NCBI GenBank assembly: GCA_016710935.1
Contig: JADJTY010000015.1
Coordinates: 124,001 to 188,000, forward strand
Reading direction: 5' to 3'
DNA from: Chitinophagaceae bacterium
Lineage (GTDB): Bacteria > Bacteroidota > Bacteroidia > Chitinophagales > Chitinophagaceae
Length of the DNA stretch: 64,000 nucleotides
The first letter of the stretch is position 1. Each line of letters starts with the position of its first letter. Of this stretch, positions 9,175 to 18,300 are shown piece by piece. The notes under the pieces are model-generated. The model made no database searches, was not told the origin of the DNA, and worked only from the letters and a program-made list of their open reading frames with translations. The position numbers were made by a program, and so were the translations under genes.

Positions 9175-10224
9175 TTATTTTGCGGGTACAGGCAGTTTTG
9201 GAAATTGCCATCCCTTTTCCTGGTTTAATATCCGTATAAACTCTTTGGTAAATACAATTGCATCCGGCTGGCTTAAATGCGAAAATTCGGGACAAATAAA
9301 ATTTGAAATGGCCGGGTAATCAGCAAAATGAATTCCGGGGCATTTGGTGGTGGCTAATATCCGTTCCCAATATTTCTCTCTTGGAAATCCCCTGCTTTCT
9401 CCTTGGAGAAAAGCGCCGCTGGATGGCGTGCGTACAAATAAAACCTGGCCGCCTCTTGCTTTAATCTTATCAACCAAAACTTTTACAACATTTAAAATAG
9501 AATCGAGTTTTGCACCACTGGCCGGTGGTTCTTTGCTTGCTTTCATAAAACCATACCATATGCCTTTTACCTTATTTTGCAGAACCGTGTCTGAAGAAAA
9601 TTTATCGGTCATATACTCCTGCCGGTTAAATTTTACCCTCCCAAAATCAGCAGGAAAGCCATGAAAATTATATACCCCCTGGCGGTCATTAAGCGGGATA
9701 TTACCCAAACAGGCATTTAATGAAAGCCACTCTTTATCTAAAAAAACAAAATTTGATTCCAGCAACCGGTTAATGTGAAAACTTGCTCTTTGAGCCGGTG
9801 TTCGTTCTTTAAAATATTTCATGTTTTCGGCAGGCCTGAAATTATTATTCGGAGAAGAGGAAAAAAACAACCCTTCGGTTACATCTACAATCAACCTCCC
9901 GGTAAACCTGTTGTCATCAGCCAGATTTTCTAATACAGGAATGGGGTTACTTCCTACGCAGGCCAGTTGCACCGGATCATCGCCGGTAATACTTTTCCAG
10001 GTTAATATATCCAGGTCAAATTTTATGCGGGAAGACCCTATGAATACGGTTGTTTTATCTGCCAGGCCATAAACCCTATCCCGTTGATGTGTCCATAAGG
10101 AAGGGTCATCATTAAAAGTGGTTTCAAAACCCTTCCCCCTCAGGTAAACCTCCCAGCTTAATACGGAGAGCGCTACTAAAATAAGTGCAAGTATACCTGC
10201 CTTTCTCAAAGAAGAATTATTCAT
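9175..10224 (-). CDS. SGNH/DltD-AlgJ-like periplasmic partner of the MBOAT acyltransferase
   Basis: 349 residues with an N-terminal membrane anchor (residues 9-25, GILALILVALSVLSWEVYL) and a periplasmic body. VFIGSSRIKFD near residue 60-70 resembles block I of SGNH hydrolases (Ser64 or Ser65 as nucleophile). FSHLSQPDA near residue 320 resembles the terminal His-containing block. Proteins of this kind complete the transfer of an acyl group delivered by an MBOAT protein. It is the first gene of a two-gene operon with that transporter. It could also be annotated simply as hypothetical; the link to O-acylation rests on context and weak motif similarity. Confidence 0.75.
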   Translation of the reverse strand: MNNSSLRKAGILALILVALSVLSWEVYLRGKGFETTFNDDPSLWTHQRDRVYGLADKTTVFIGSSRIKFDLDILTWKSITGDDPVQLACVGSNPIPVLENLADDNRFTGRLIVDVTEGLFFSSSPNNNFRPAENMKYFKERTPAQRASFHINRLLESNFVFLDKEWLSLNACLGNIPLNDRQGVYNFHGFPADFGRVKFNRQEYMTDKFSSDTVLQNKVKGIWYGFMKASKEPPASGAKLDSILNVVKVLVDKIKARGGQVLFVRTPSSGAFLQGESRGFPREKYWERILATTKCPGIHFADYPAISNFICPEFSHLSQPDAIVFTKEFIRILNQEKGWQFPKLPVPAK

Positions 10225-10396
10225 TGTATAGATATTAATGTAAGAAAAATTACAGCAGGGGCAGTCGCTTTAACAACAAAGCAGTTTTATACAAAGAAGT
10301 TGGAAGATAAGATTATAGGTTTAAAGATAATAGCTGGTATTGAAACCGCATAATAATAATAATAAATTTTGCAATTATGCCTTAGCGATATAACGT

Positions 10397-12469
10397 TTAT
10401 TTTTTGCAGGCCACCATGGTTAAGATAGTTGCCACACCGGTTACTTCACCGGTTTCATCAATCATCTCTACCAGCCATTTTACAATACCCTTCTCAATAT
10501 CATCTCCTCTTTTCAGGTCTTCTGGCTTATCAACCACACGCTTATCGTTCAGTAGCTTTTGTTTGCAGGTAAAGCGTATGTGAATTTCGCTGCCCGGATA
10601 AACCGGCTTGGTAAAACGCAGTTCGTCAATGCCGTAATTCAGCAGCACCGGATTTTTTTCGTAACTGTCCACAAACAAACCGGCTGCAATGCTCATGATG
10701 AAATAACCATGCGCCACCTGCTGCTCAAACATGGTACCTTCAAAATCGGTGGTTTTAATGTGTGCGTAAAAATGATCGCCGCTGAGGTCGGCAAACTTAT
10801 CTATGTCTTCAGCGGTGATGGTTCTTTTTTCGGTAATGATCTGTTCACCTACTTCCAGTTCTTCAAAATATTTGGTGAAGGGATGTTTGCCGGGATCTTT
10901 TCCGGCAGCATATTGCTGGTAAATATTGGTGATGGCAGTAATGGTTGTTGGCGAGCCCTGTATGGCTGTGCGTTGCAGGTAATGTTTTACGCCACGCAAT
11001 CCGCCCATCTCTTCGCCGCCTCCGGCACGGCCGGGGCCTCCGTGTACGAGTAATGGTAACGGTGAGCCATGACCGGTACTTTCTTTGGCACACTCATTAT
11101 TCAACACTAAAATTCGGCCGTGGTGTGTTGCTGCACCAATTACATACTGCTGTGCAATTTTATGATCGGCAGTTACAATGGTTGAAACAAGGCTTCCCTT
11201 ACCCAGCTTACTTAATGCAATGGCATCTTCGGCTTTTTTATACGGCATAATGGTACTTACAGGACCAAAAGCCTCTACTTCATGCACTTCTTTTGCAGTA
11301 AAAGGGTTTTCGTTCATCAGCAATACCGGGCTCATGAATGCGCCTTTGTTTGCATCTGCATCAATTACTTCCACACTATCTAAACTGCCATAAACGATTT
11401 GTGAAGATGCCAGCAGTTTTTGAATTTGTTCTTTTACTTCATTGCGTTGTGTTTGTCCGGCCAGCGAACCCATTCTTACTGTGGCATTCAACGGATCACC
11501 AATAATGGTTTGCGAAAGGGATGTGCCGATCTCTTTCCACAGATCTTCCATTTTATTTTCCGGAACAAATATTCTACGGATGCCGGTGCAACGTTGCCCG
11601 GCTTTTAAAGTCATTTCTTTTCTGACTTCTTTTATAAAAATATTCCACTCGGGTTTCTCCGGTGTTACATCCTGGCCCAATACAATACAGTTAAGCGAAT
11701 CCGCTTCCATATTAAAAGGAACATTCTCTCTTAAAATATTTGGATTTGATTTTAACATCAACCCCGTTGATGCAGAACCGGTAAAGGTTACCACATCCTG
11801 CGATGTTACATGATCCAGTATATCGCCGGCGCTGCCGCATATTAATTGCAAAGCGCCTTCGGGTAAAATTTTTGAAGCGATAATTTCCTTCACCACTGCC
11901 TCCGTTAAATAACTGGTAACCGTAGCGGGTTTAACAACGCAGGGCATTCCTGCCAGTAAATTCACGGCAATTTTTTCCAGCATGCCCCAAACCGGAAAAT
12001 TAAATGCGTTGATGTGTACAGCAATTCCTTCTTTAGGCACCAGTATATGCGTACCCATGAAAGTATGGTTGGTACTCAGGTTATGACTGTCACCATCTAC
12101 ACAAAAAACATCGTTGGGGAATTTTCGGCGCAGCGATGCATTGGCAAAAAGATTGCCGATACCGCCTTCAATATCAACCCAGCTATCGGCTTTGGTTGCG
12201 CCGGTCTTATAACTGATTGCGTAAAATTTATCCAGGTGATTTCTTAAATGAAGCGCCAAAGCTTTCAGCATATTACCCCGCTCATGAAAAGTCATTTTTC
12301 TTAACGCAGGATTACCGATCGTTCTGCCGTATTCCAGCATTTGTTTAAAATCAAGACCTTTTGTAGTTGCTGTTGCAACAGGTTCGCCGGTTACGGCATT
12401 GTATAATTGTTGTCCATCACCATCGCCTGTTATCCAGTTACCGTTTATATAGTTTTCGAGTTTGTTCAT
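10397..12469 (-). CDS. paaZ: Bifunctional PaaZ: oxepin-CoA hydrolase / semialdehyde dehydrogenase
   Basis: 690 residues from ATG 12469; the frame is open to 12586 but the longer version adds an unconserved hydrophobic stretch. The N-terminal 510 or so residues are an aldehyde dehydrogenase with Glu255 (FNMEADSLN) and nucleophile Cys294 (KAGQRCTGIRR), one position off the E. coli PaaZ residues as I remember them. The C-terminal 150 or so residues are a MaoC-like hydratase (DKFADLSGDHFYAH, VAHGYFIMSIAAGLFV). In phenylacetate degradation PaaZ opens the oxepin-CoA ring and oxidises the resulting aldehyde. No other paa genes are in the window, so the rest must be encoded elsewhere. Identity is firm. 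Confidence 0.93.
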   Translation of the reverse strand: MNKLENYINGNWITGDGDGQQLYNAVTGEPVATATTKGLDFKQMLEYGRTIGNPALRKMTFHERGNMLKALALHLRNHLDKFYAISYKTGATKADSWVDIEGGIGNLFANASLRRKFPNDVFCVDGDSHNLSTNHTFMGTHILVPKEGIAVHINAFNFPVWGMLEKIAVNLLAGMPCVVKPATVTSYLTEAVVKEIIASKILPEGALQLICGSAGDILDHVTSQDVVTFTGSASTGLMLKSNPNILRENVPFNMEADSLNCIVLGQDVTPEKPEWNIFIKEVRKEMTLKAGQRCTGIRRIFVPENKMEDLWKEIGTSLSQTIIGDPLNATVRMGSLAGQTQRNEVKEQIQKLLASSQIVYGSLDSVEVIDADANKGAFMSPVLLMNENPFTAKEVHEVEAFGPVSTIMPYKKAEDAIALSKLGKGSLVSTIVTADHKIAQQYVIGAATHHGRILVLNNECAKESTGHGSPLPLLVHGGPGRAGGGEEMGGLRGVKHYLQRTAIQGSPTTITAITNIYQQYAAGKDPGKHPFTKYFEELEVGEQIITEKRTITAEDIDKFADLSGDHFYAHIKTTDFEGTMFEQQVAHGYFIMSIAAGLFVDSYEKNPVLLNYGIDELRFTKPVYPGSEIHIRFTCKQKLLNDKRVVDKPEDLKRGDDIEKGIVKWLVEMIDETGEVTGVATILTMVACKK

Positions 12470-12489
12470 GTTAAAGCATTCGTTTGGTA

Positions 12490-12497
12490 CAAATCTA
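12490..12497 (-). promoter_or_regulatory. Putative -7 box (TAGATTTG) for paaZ
   Basis: Minus-strand TAGATTTG fits TAnnTTTG and lies 20 nt before the paaZ ATG at 12469, which supports choosing that start over the longer frame. A divergent box for the toxin-antitoxin genes lies 25 bp away. Confidence 0.4.
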
Positions 12498-12522
12498 CAA
12501 TCCAAATACGGAATAGATTTTA

Positions 12523-12530
12523 TAAATTTG
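12523..12530 (+). promoter_or_regulatory. Putative -7 box (TAAATTTG) for the toxin-antitoxin pair
   Basis: TAAATTTG fits the Bacteroidota -7 consensus and lies 21 nt before the antitoxin ATG at 12552. No -33 TTTG is seen at the expected spacing. Confidence 0.4.
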
Positions 12531-12551
12531 AAGTAATAAAATTTTACAATT

Positions 12552-12743
12552 ATGAGTATTGCAGAAATGAAATTAGCGGCAATCAATCAAATCGGGAAAT
12601 TGGATGATGAAAAAGCCGTAAAAGAAATATTAGAGCATTTGGCTAAAATATCAAGCAATGAAAATAAAAAGTTTGATGCAGACGTATTTTTTCAGAAAGC
12701 ATCTGAAAAATATGATGATGTTTTACAAAAACTAGCTCAATAA
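12552..12743 (+). CDS. Antitoxin of a Doc-type toxin-antitoxin pair
   Basis: 63 residues, acidic and helical (KLDDEKAVKEILEHLAKISS, then FFQKASEKYDDVLQKLAQ). Its stop codon overlaps the toxin start (TAATG), the standard coupling of type II toxin-antitoxin operons. The N-terminal half is probably an association region rather than a classical Phd DNA-binding domain, which would be longer; the C-terminal helix is the expected toxin-binding part. Assigned mainly from size, charge and overlap with a clear Doc toxin. Antitoxins of this type usually repress their own promoter, but no operator was identified. Confidence 0.75.
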   Translation: MSIAEMKLAAINQIGKLDDEKAVKEILEHLAKISSNENKKFDADVFFQKASEKYDDVLQKLAQ

Positions 12744-13120
12744 TGATTAGTAAAGAATCTGTATTAAAAATGCACGGGCTTTCTATTCTCAAATACGGTG
12801 GCTCTGATGGTGTCAGAGATGATGGATTGTTGGAAAGTGCAATCGCAAGGCCATATCAAACATTTGGTGGTGAAGATTTATATCCTACCGCTTATGAAAA
12901 AGCTGCGGCAATTGCAGAAAGTCTTATCATTAATCATCCTTTTGTTGACGGTAATAAACGGACCGGGTTTTTAGCAATGTTGGCAATGCTGGATGAAGGT
13001 AATTTAGAAATAACTGTTCCCAATGATGCTGTTTATAATTTCGTTATTAAAATTTCTACCGGCGAAATTAAATTCGAACAAATTGTTGATTGGCTGAAAC
13101 AAAACTCTTCTTCTTTATAA
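12743..13120 (+). CDS. Death-on-curing (Doc/Fic family) toxin
   Basis: 125 residues, the usual size for Doc. The Fic-fold motif HPFVDGNKRTGF at residues 65-76 carries the catalytic His65 and the NKR variant typical of Doc proteins. By family knowledge these phosphorylate EF-Tu rather than AMPylate targets. The N-terminal segment with KYGGSDGVRDDGLLESAIA and FGGEDLYPT is also characteristic. It overlaps the upstream antitoxin gene by one base. Intact, with no sign of decay. The target in this host is inferred from the family. Confidence 0.92.
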   Translation: MISKESVLKMHGLSILKYGGSDGVRDDGLLESAIARPYQTFGGEDLYPTAYEKAAAIAESLIINHPFVDGNKRTGFLAMLAMLDEGNLEITVPNDAVYNFVIKISTGEIKFEQIVDWLKQNSSSL

Positions 13121-13230
13121 AATCATACACCATCCCATACTGCCCTGCATGATGCATTAAATGCATATGGCGCAGCAACACCCATTCTTCCAAATGAAGT
13201 TCACCAAAAACCAGGTGCAGGCTTAAACAA
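13121..13230 (-). pseudogene. Remnant resembling the C-terminus of a DinB/DUF1569-type protein
   Basis: Between two convergent genes the minus strand encodes FGELHLEEWVLLRHMH followed by LMHHAGQYGMVYDF. The pattern FG-L-x-x-EW...H..HH..Q is that of the end of DinB-superfamily proteins. There is no start codon near it in a plausible gene context, and the frame runs on into the 3' end of the toxin gene, so the rest of the gene seems lost. This is a similarity by eye over about 35 residues and could be chance. Confidence 0.3.
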
Positions 13231-13281
13231 AAAAGCACCCCTGAAGAAGGATGCTTATTACTTTTATAATCATGTGCGCTG

Positions 13282-13857
13282 TTATGCCCGTATATCGATC
13301 TCGGCACAAAGCCTTTCAAAAATCTCTTCTACCGTTCCCTCGCCTTTTATCATCACCACTTTATCAAACTGCTGGTAATAATCTGCCACCACGGCTGTTT
13401 TGTTATGGTATTCCACAATACGTGCCCGTATCACATTTTCGTTGTTATCATCGCTGCGGCCGCTGGTTTCTCCTCTTTTCAATAAGCGTTTCACCAATTC
13501 CTCTTCACTTACATCCAGTGCCAGCATAGCTGCTATGGGTGCTTCCTTTAGCTCCAGTAAATTATCCAGTGCTTGTGCCTGGGCGGGTGTTCGGGGGAAA
13601 CCGTCAAATAAAAAACCTTTTGCATCCGGGTTTTCATCCAATGCCGAGCTGATCATTCCAATTACTACCTCATCCGGAACCAGCTGGCCCTTGTCCATAA
13701 AATTTTGTGCCTCTTTACCCAACGGTGTTTGGCTGTTTATTTCATGGCGAAGCAAATCGCCTGTACTCAGGTGCTTTAAGCCGTATTTGGCAATTAGTTT
13801 TTCACTTTGAGTTCCCTTACCACTGCCCGGAGGGCCAAATAATATTAAATTAAACAT
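13282..13857 (-). CDS. adk: Adenylate kinase
   Basis: 191 residues. The P-loop GPPGSGKGT is at residues 8-16, STGDLLR at 32-38, LFDGFPRT near 83-90 and an arginine-rich lid/hinge KRGETSGRSDD near 127-137. The short length shows the small-lid form without a zinc-binding insert, usual in Bacteroidota. It converts AMP plus ATP to two ADP in the cytoplasm. It has its own -7 box (13883-13890) and is divergent from msrB. The convergent toxin gene ends 160 bp away. Intact and ordinary. Confidence 0.97.
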   Translation of the reverse strand: MFNLILFGPPGSGKGTQSEKLIAKYGLKHLSTGDLLRHEINSQTPLGKEAQNFMDKGQLVPDEVVIGMISSALDENPDAKGFLFDGFPRTPAQAQALDNLLELKEAPIAAMLALDVSEEELVKRLLKRGETSGRSDDNNENVIRARIVEYHNKTAVVADYYQQFDKVVMIKGEGTVEEIFERLCAEIDIRA

Positions 13858-13882
13858 GAGCTTATAGTGCTTGTGAAGATAG

Positions 13883-13890
13883 CAAATATA
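13883..13890 (-). promoter_or_regulatory. Putative -7 box (TATATTTG) for adk
   Basis: Minus-strand TATATTTG fits TAnnTTTG, 25 nt upstream of the adk ATG. The -33 box is not evident. Confidence 0.4.
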
Positions 13891-13999
13891 ACAATCGTAC
13901 TTTAAATATTCGTTAACAGTACCGTGAATCTGTTTAAAAACTTAAAATTTCAATATATCGTACATCTACAACTATTTATCACGAAATTTGTTGAAACAT

Positions 14000-14593
14000 A
14001 TGCGACGGCTAATTTACATATCAATCATCTATTCTTTAATCATTACCGGTTGTAGCAATCAGCCAGCTAAGCAAACCAATACAATTACTATGGATTCAGC
14101 AAAGAACTCAAACCCTGTTTTTTCTCCACAGGACCCTGCGGGAAAAACAGACACTGGTAAAGTGGAGATCAGTAACGAAGAATGGAAAAAGATCTTACCG
14201 GCCGATGTGTATACTATTGCCCGTGAAAAAGGAACCGAAAGGGCTTTTACCGGAAAATTCTGGGACCATAAAGAAGGCGGCACCTATTATTGCCTGGCCT
14301 GTGGTAATCCTTTGTTTAACAGCAACGGCAAATTTGAAAGCAACTGTGGCTGGCCCAGTTTTTTTGAACCCATCAGCAAAGGCAGCATTATTTATGCCCC
14401 CGATAATACTTATGGGATGAAGCGTACCGAAGTCATGTGCGGTAAGTGCAAAGCGCATTTAGGCCATGTTTTTGAAGACGGGCCTCCTCCAACCGGTTTA
14501 CGCTACTGTATTAATTCCGTGATACTCGACTTTTCCGCAGGATCCGGTGGAGAAAAAGCAAAAGATGCTGAAAAAAAGTTTGATGACAAGTAA
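14000..14593 (+). CDS. msrB: Lipoprotein peptide-methionine (R)-S-oxide reductase MsrB
   Basis: 197 residues from ATG 14000 (a TTG four codons earlier is less likely). A lipoprotein signal with LIITGC places the lipidated cysteine at residue 18, so the enzyme should act in the envelope. After a 40-residue linker the MsrB domain is complete: zinc-binding CLAC (98-101) and CGKC (147-150), CGWPSF at 116-121, AHLGHVFEDGP and the catalytic Cys170 in LRYCINS. It reduces the R isomer of oxidised methionine in proteins. The membrane-anchored form suggests repair of secreted or periplasmic proteins. It stands alone and is convergent with the DUF1566-like gene. Confidence 0.95.
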   Translation: MRRLIYISIIYSLIITGCSNQPAKQTNTITMDSAKNSNPVFSPQDPAGKTDTGKVEISNEEWKKILPADVYTIAREKGTERAFTGKFWDHKEGGTYYCLACGNPLFNSNGKFESNCGWPSFFEPISKGSIIYAPDNTYGMKRTEVMCGKCKAHLGHVFEDGPPPTGLRYCINSVILDFSAGSGGEKAKDAEKKFDDK

Positions 14594-14696
14594 TACCATC
14601 TTTATTTCATAAGTAGTCTAAATGACTAAGTGGAAATATTAGATGGTATTATACCGATAGCAAAAAAATTGGGAATAAATACTGGTATAATCGGTA
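14592..14696. repeat. Two overlapping inverted-repeat pairs in a convergent gap
   Basis: AATACCATCT (14592-14601) pairs with AGATGGTATT (14641-14650), and TACCGAT (14652-14658) pairs with ATCGGTA (14690-14696). They fill the 109-bp gap between two convergent genes and may act as a bidirectional terminator or be a relic of a small palindromic element. Confidence 0.4.
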
Positions 14697-14702
14697 CTAT
14701 AA

Positions 14703-15191
14703 TTAATCTGCTTTTCGTACACAAACCAAATGACAGAGATCAACTTTTTGCACATTGTAAAAAGCTCCGCTGTAGAAATATTTGGTTACCGCCTGTGTAC
14801 CGCTTGCTTCGGTAGAACTCCAGATCGTCATCTTCTCATCTAAATTCAGTTTGCCGTAATTCAAGTGAATGATATCTGTCTCATCTTTGCAGGGTAAATA
14901 CCAGTCGCTGTACCCGCCGGCAGTAAGCGTATCACAAACCTTGGCTGCATAAATTCTTCCTTCGTAGCCACTGTTTTTTCCAACGGCAGCTACAATGGCT
15001 CTTGTATTGGCTGCTCCATCGGTTTCACTTTGTGCGGCTTTGCCTATCTGCTCATACCCTCCCCAGGTAATGCGGTCCATAAAGGTCATGTCTGCAACCG
15101 TTAATTTTTTTCCATTACCCTCAACAGTAGCAATTTTTTGTGCAGATGAACTGAGGGAAAAGAATAAAACAATCATTAGTAAATATTTCAT
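14703..15191 (-). CDS. Small secreted DUF1566 (Lcl-like) domain protein
   Basis: 162 residues from ATG 15191, which begins a signal peptide (MKYLLMIVLFFSLSSSAQ); the frame is open to 15314 but the extra 41 residues are unlikely to be translated. The mature part has the DUF1566/Lcl-type pattern: DWYLPCKDETDIIHL near residue 105, WSSTEAS near 125, and a C-terminal FYNVQKVDLCHLVCVRK. These domains have a C-type-lectin-like fold and occur in secreted proteins of unknown function. The three cysteines in the second half may form a disulfide. It is divergent from the large BNR-repeat gene. Confidence 0.75.
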   Translation of the reverse strand: MKYLLMIVLFFSLSSSAQKIATVEGNGKKLTVADMTFMDRITWGGYEQIGKAAQSETDGAANTRAIVAAVGKNSGYEGRIYAAKVCDTLTAGGYSDWYLPCKDETDIIHLNYGKLNLDEKMTIWSSTEASGTQAVTKYFYSGAFYNVQKVDLCHLVCVRKAD

Positions 15192-15349
15192 AACATAGTT
15201 TTTTGTGATGTAAATAAAATATAAATATTTGAAAATCCCATCAAAATTTATCCGGCCCGGTTTGCTGATCAACCCCGGGTGTATCCATTCATCAATTCTT
15301 ATTTGTTCTCTCATCTTTTTTTTGCATCTTCATTGCCTAAAAATTAACA

Positions 15350-18300
15350 ATGAGAAATTTGCTATCGATTATTTTGGGTTTAATGCTGATAACGTATTGC
15401 AGTAATGCAGTTGCCCAGAAAACTTCCCTTGAACAATTTAAAAATTTAAAGCCCCGCAATATTGGCCCGGCCGGTATGAGTGGCCGCATTACTGCCATAG
15501 ACGCAGTAGTGGCTAATTCCAATATATTTTATGTGGGGGCAGCAAGTGGCGGGGTATGGAAAACCGAAAACAGCGGCCACTCGTGGTTGCCGGTGTTTGA
15601 TGAACAGCCGATACAGAATATAGGCGCTATTGCCATTCAGCAATCTAACCCCGCCGTGGTTTGGGTGGGTACCGGCGAAGGAAATCCCAGGAACTCGCTA
15701 AACCTTGGTGGTGGTATTTATAAAAGCCTGGATGCCGGTAAAACATGGAAAAAAATGGGGCTCGATAAAACCATTTGTATTCACCGGGTGGTCATTGATC
15801 CGGTAAACCCCAATACCGTTTATGCAGCAGCCATTGGCAACCCGTATGCCGAGCATCCCGACCGTGGCGTTTTTAAAACAACTGATGGCGGCGAAACCTG
15901 GAACAAAATCTTATACGCAAATGACACTACCGGTTGTGCCGACCTGATCATGGATCCATCCAATCCCAATAAACTGATCGCTGCCATGTGGCAGTTCAGA
16001 AGAACGCCCTGGAATTTAAAAAGCGGTGGTAAAGGAAGTGGATTATTTATAACTGTTGATGGCGGTAAAAACTGGAAAGAAATAAGCAAAGAGGATGGCT
16101 TACCGGAAGGGCAGTTGGGAAGAATAGGTGTGGCTTTCAGCCGCAGTATGCCGAGCAGGGTGTATGCAAAAGTAGAGGCAACAAAAAATGGTTTATATAA
16201 AAGCGATGATGGGGGATTTAAATGGACCTTGGTAAACAGCGATCCGGCACAGATCACAGACCGTCCTTTTTATTACCAGGAAATTTATGTAGATCCAAAA
16301 AATGAGAACAGGATCTACGATGTGCACTCAACCATCACCTTTAGTGAAGATGGCGGTAAATCTTTTTCAACCATGATACCGTATTCGGGCATTCATCCCG
16401 ATCATCATGCCTGGTGGATAAATCCCGAAGATCCAAACCACATCATTGAAGGTAATGATGGTGGTATCGGAATTTCAAGAGACCGTGGCAAGACCTGGGT
16501 ATTTGATGAAAAAATTCCTGTGGGGCAATTTTATCATGTAAATGTGGATAATGAAATACCCTATAATGTAATGGGCGGTATGCAGGATAACGGCAGCTGG
16601 CTAGGCCCTGCTTATACCTGGACAAATGGCGGTATCAGAAATTATTACTGGAGCAATGTGGGCGGTGGCGATGGCTTTGATGTGGTATCGGACCCCGAAG
16701 ATGCCAGCTGGGTGTATAGCATGAGCCAGGGCGGAAGTGTAGGAAGAAGAAACTGGAAAACCGGAGAAGGATGGTTCATCAGGCCGCCGGCACTTGACCC
16801 TAAAACCAAATTACGTTTTAACTGGAACTCAGCCATTGCGCTTGATCCTTTTGATACAAAGACAGTTTACTATGGCAGCCAGTATGTACATAAGAGTTCG
16901 GATAAGGGAGTGAGTTGGGATATCATATCACCTGATCTTACCTCAAACGATACAGTAAAAATCAAGGCCTATCAAAACACCGGTGGATTAACACTGGATA
17001 TTACCGGTGCAGAAACGCATTGCAGTATTCTTGCTATAGAGCCATCAAAAAAAGAAAAGGGAACGATCTGGATCGGTACTGATGATGGCAATGTACAACT
17101 GACAAGGGATGGGGGAAAAACCTGGACATCTTTTTATGGAAAGATCCCCGGCATGCCCGCTGGTTGCTGGATACCGCAGTTGAAAGCTTCGGTTTTTAAT
17201 GCCGGAGAAGTTTTTGTTGTTGCCAATGATTACCGCCGCGGCGATATGAAGCCTTATATTTTTCGCACAACAGATTATGGCAAGACATGGGTGCGCATGA
17301 TCGACGAAAATAAAGTGAAGGGATATGCATTATGTGTGCTGCAGGACCCCACGCAACCAAATTTAATTTTTGTGGGTACAGAAAATGGTTTGTGGGTAAG
17401 CCTGGATAATGGTATTTCATTTGAGCAATTTAAAAACGGTTACCCTTCTGTTTCCACCTACGATCTTGCTATACAGGAACGTGAAGCCGACCTGGTTATC
17501 GCCACTTTTGGCCGTGCACTTTGGGTTTTGGATGATATAAGGCCATTAAGAAAAGCTGCTGCAAACAAAGGCATGAAGTTTAGTTCACCGATAACCATTT
17601 TTGATTCCCCCGGCGCTTACCAGGCGCAATACAAAGCAGCAACAGGGTACGAGTGGAGTACCTATGGTTTATATGATGCCGAGAACAGGAGGCGTGGCGC
17701 CCCGGTTACTTTCTTCATCAATAAACAAAAACAGGATACTGCTGCAAAGCAGTCACCGGCTGTAGCTGTTGCCGAAGCACCTGCAACTCCAGCTGGCGCA
17801 CAACAGGGCGGCAGACGCGGCGGGCGTGGTGGATCAGGCGGCGGCAATGGTAAAAATGACAGTACATTGGTAAAGATTTTTAATACAAATAATGAATTGA
17901 TAAGAACATTGCGCTGGGCCGTTGATTCGGGTTTTAATAAAATGTACTGGGGAATGGAAGAAAAGGGATTTCGTCAGCCTGGTTCGGCCAAACCACTACC
18001 CGGAGCTCCGGAGCCAGGGGGCTTTGCTGTTTTGCCGGGTACTTATAAATTAGTGATGGCTTATGCAGGAGCTTCCGATTCTACCTACATAACGGTAAAG
18101 GATGACCCAAGAATGGGCAACCGCAATGATATTAAACTTGCACAAAGGGACATGTATAACCGGTTAAGAAGATCTGCAGATAAATTAACTGCAGGTACCG
18201 ACCAGCTTACAGAAAGTGAAGAAGTATTGACCAAGATGCTGGCCCAATTAAAAGGCATGGAAGGAAAAGAGATCGACTCGTTAAGAAAATCAACCACAAA

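Noticed and set aside
12470..12586. Longer N-terminus for PaaZ
   Set aside because: The extra 39 residues are hydrophobic and unlike the family, and a -7 promoter box lies inside this stretch.
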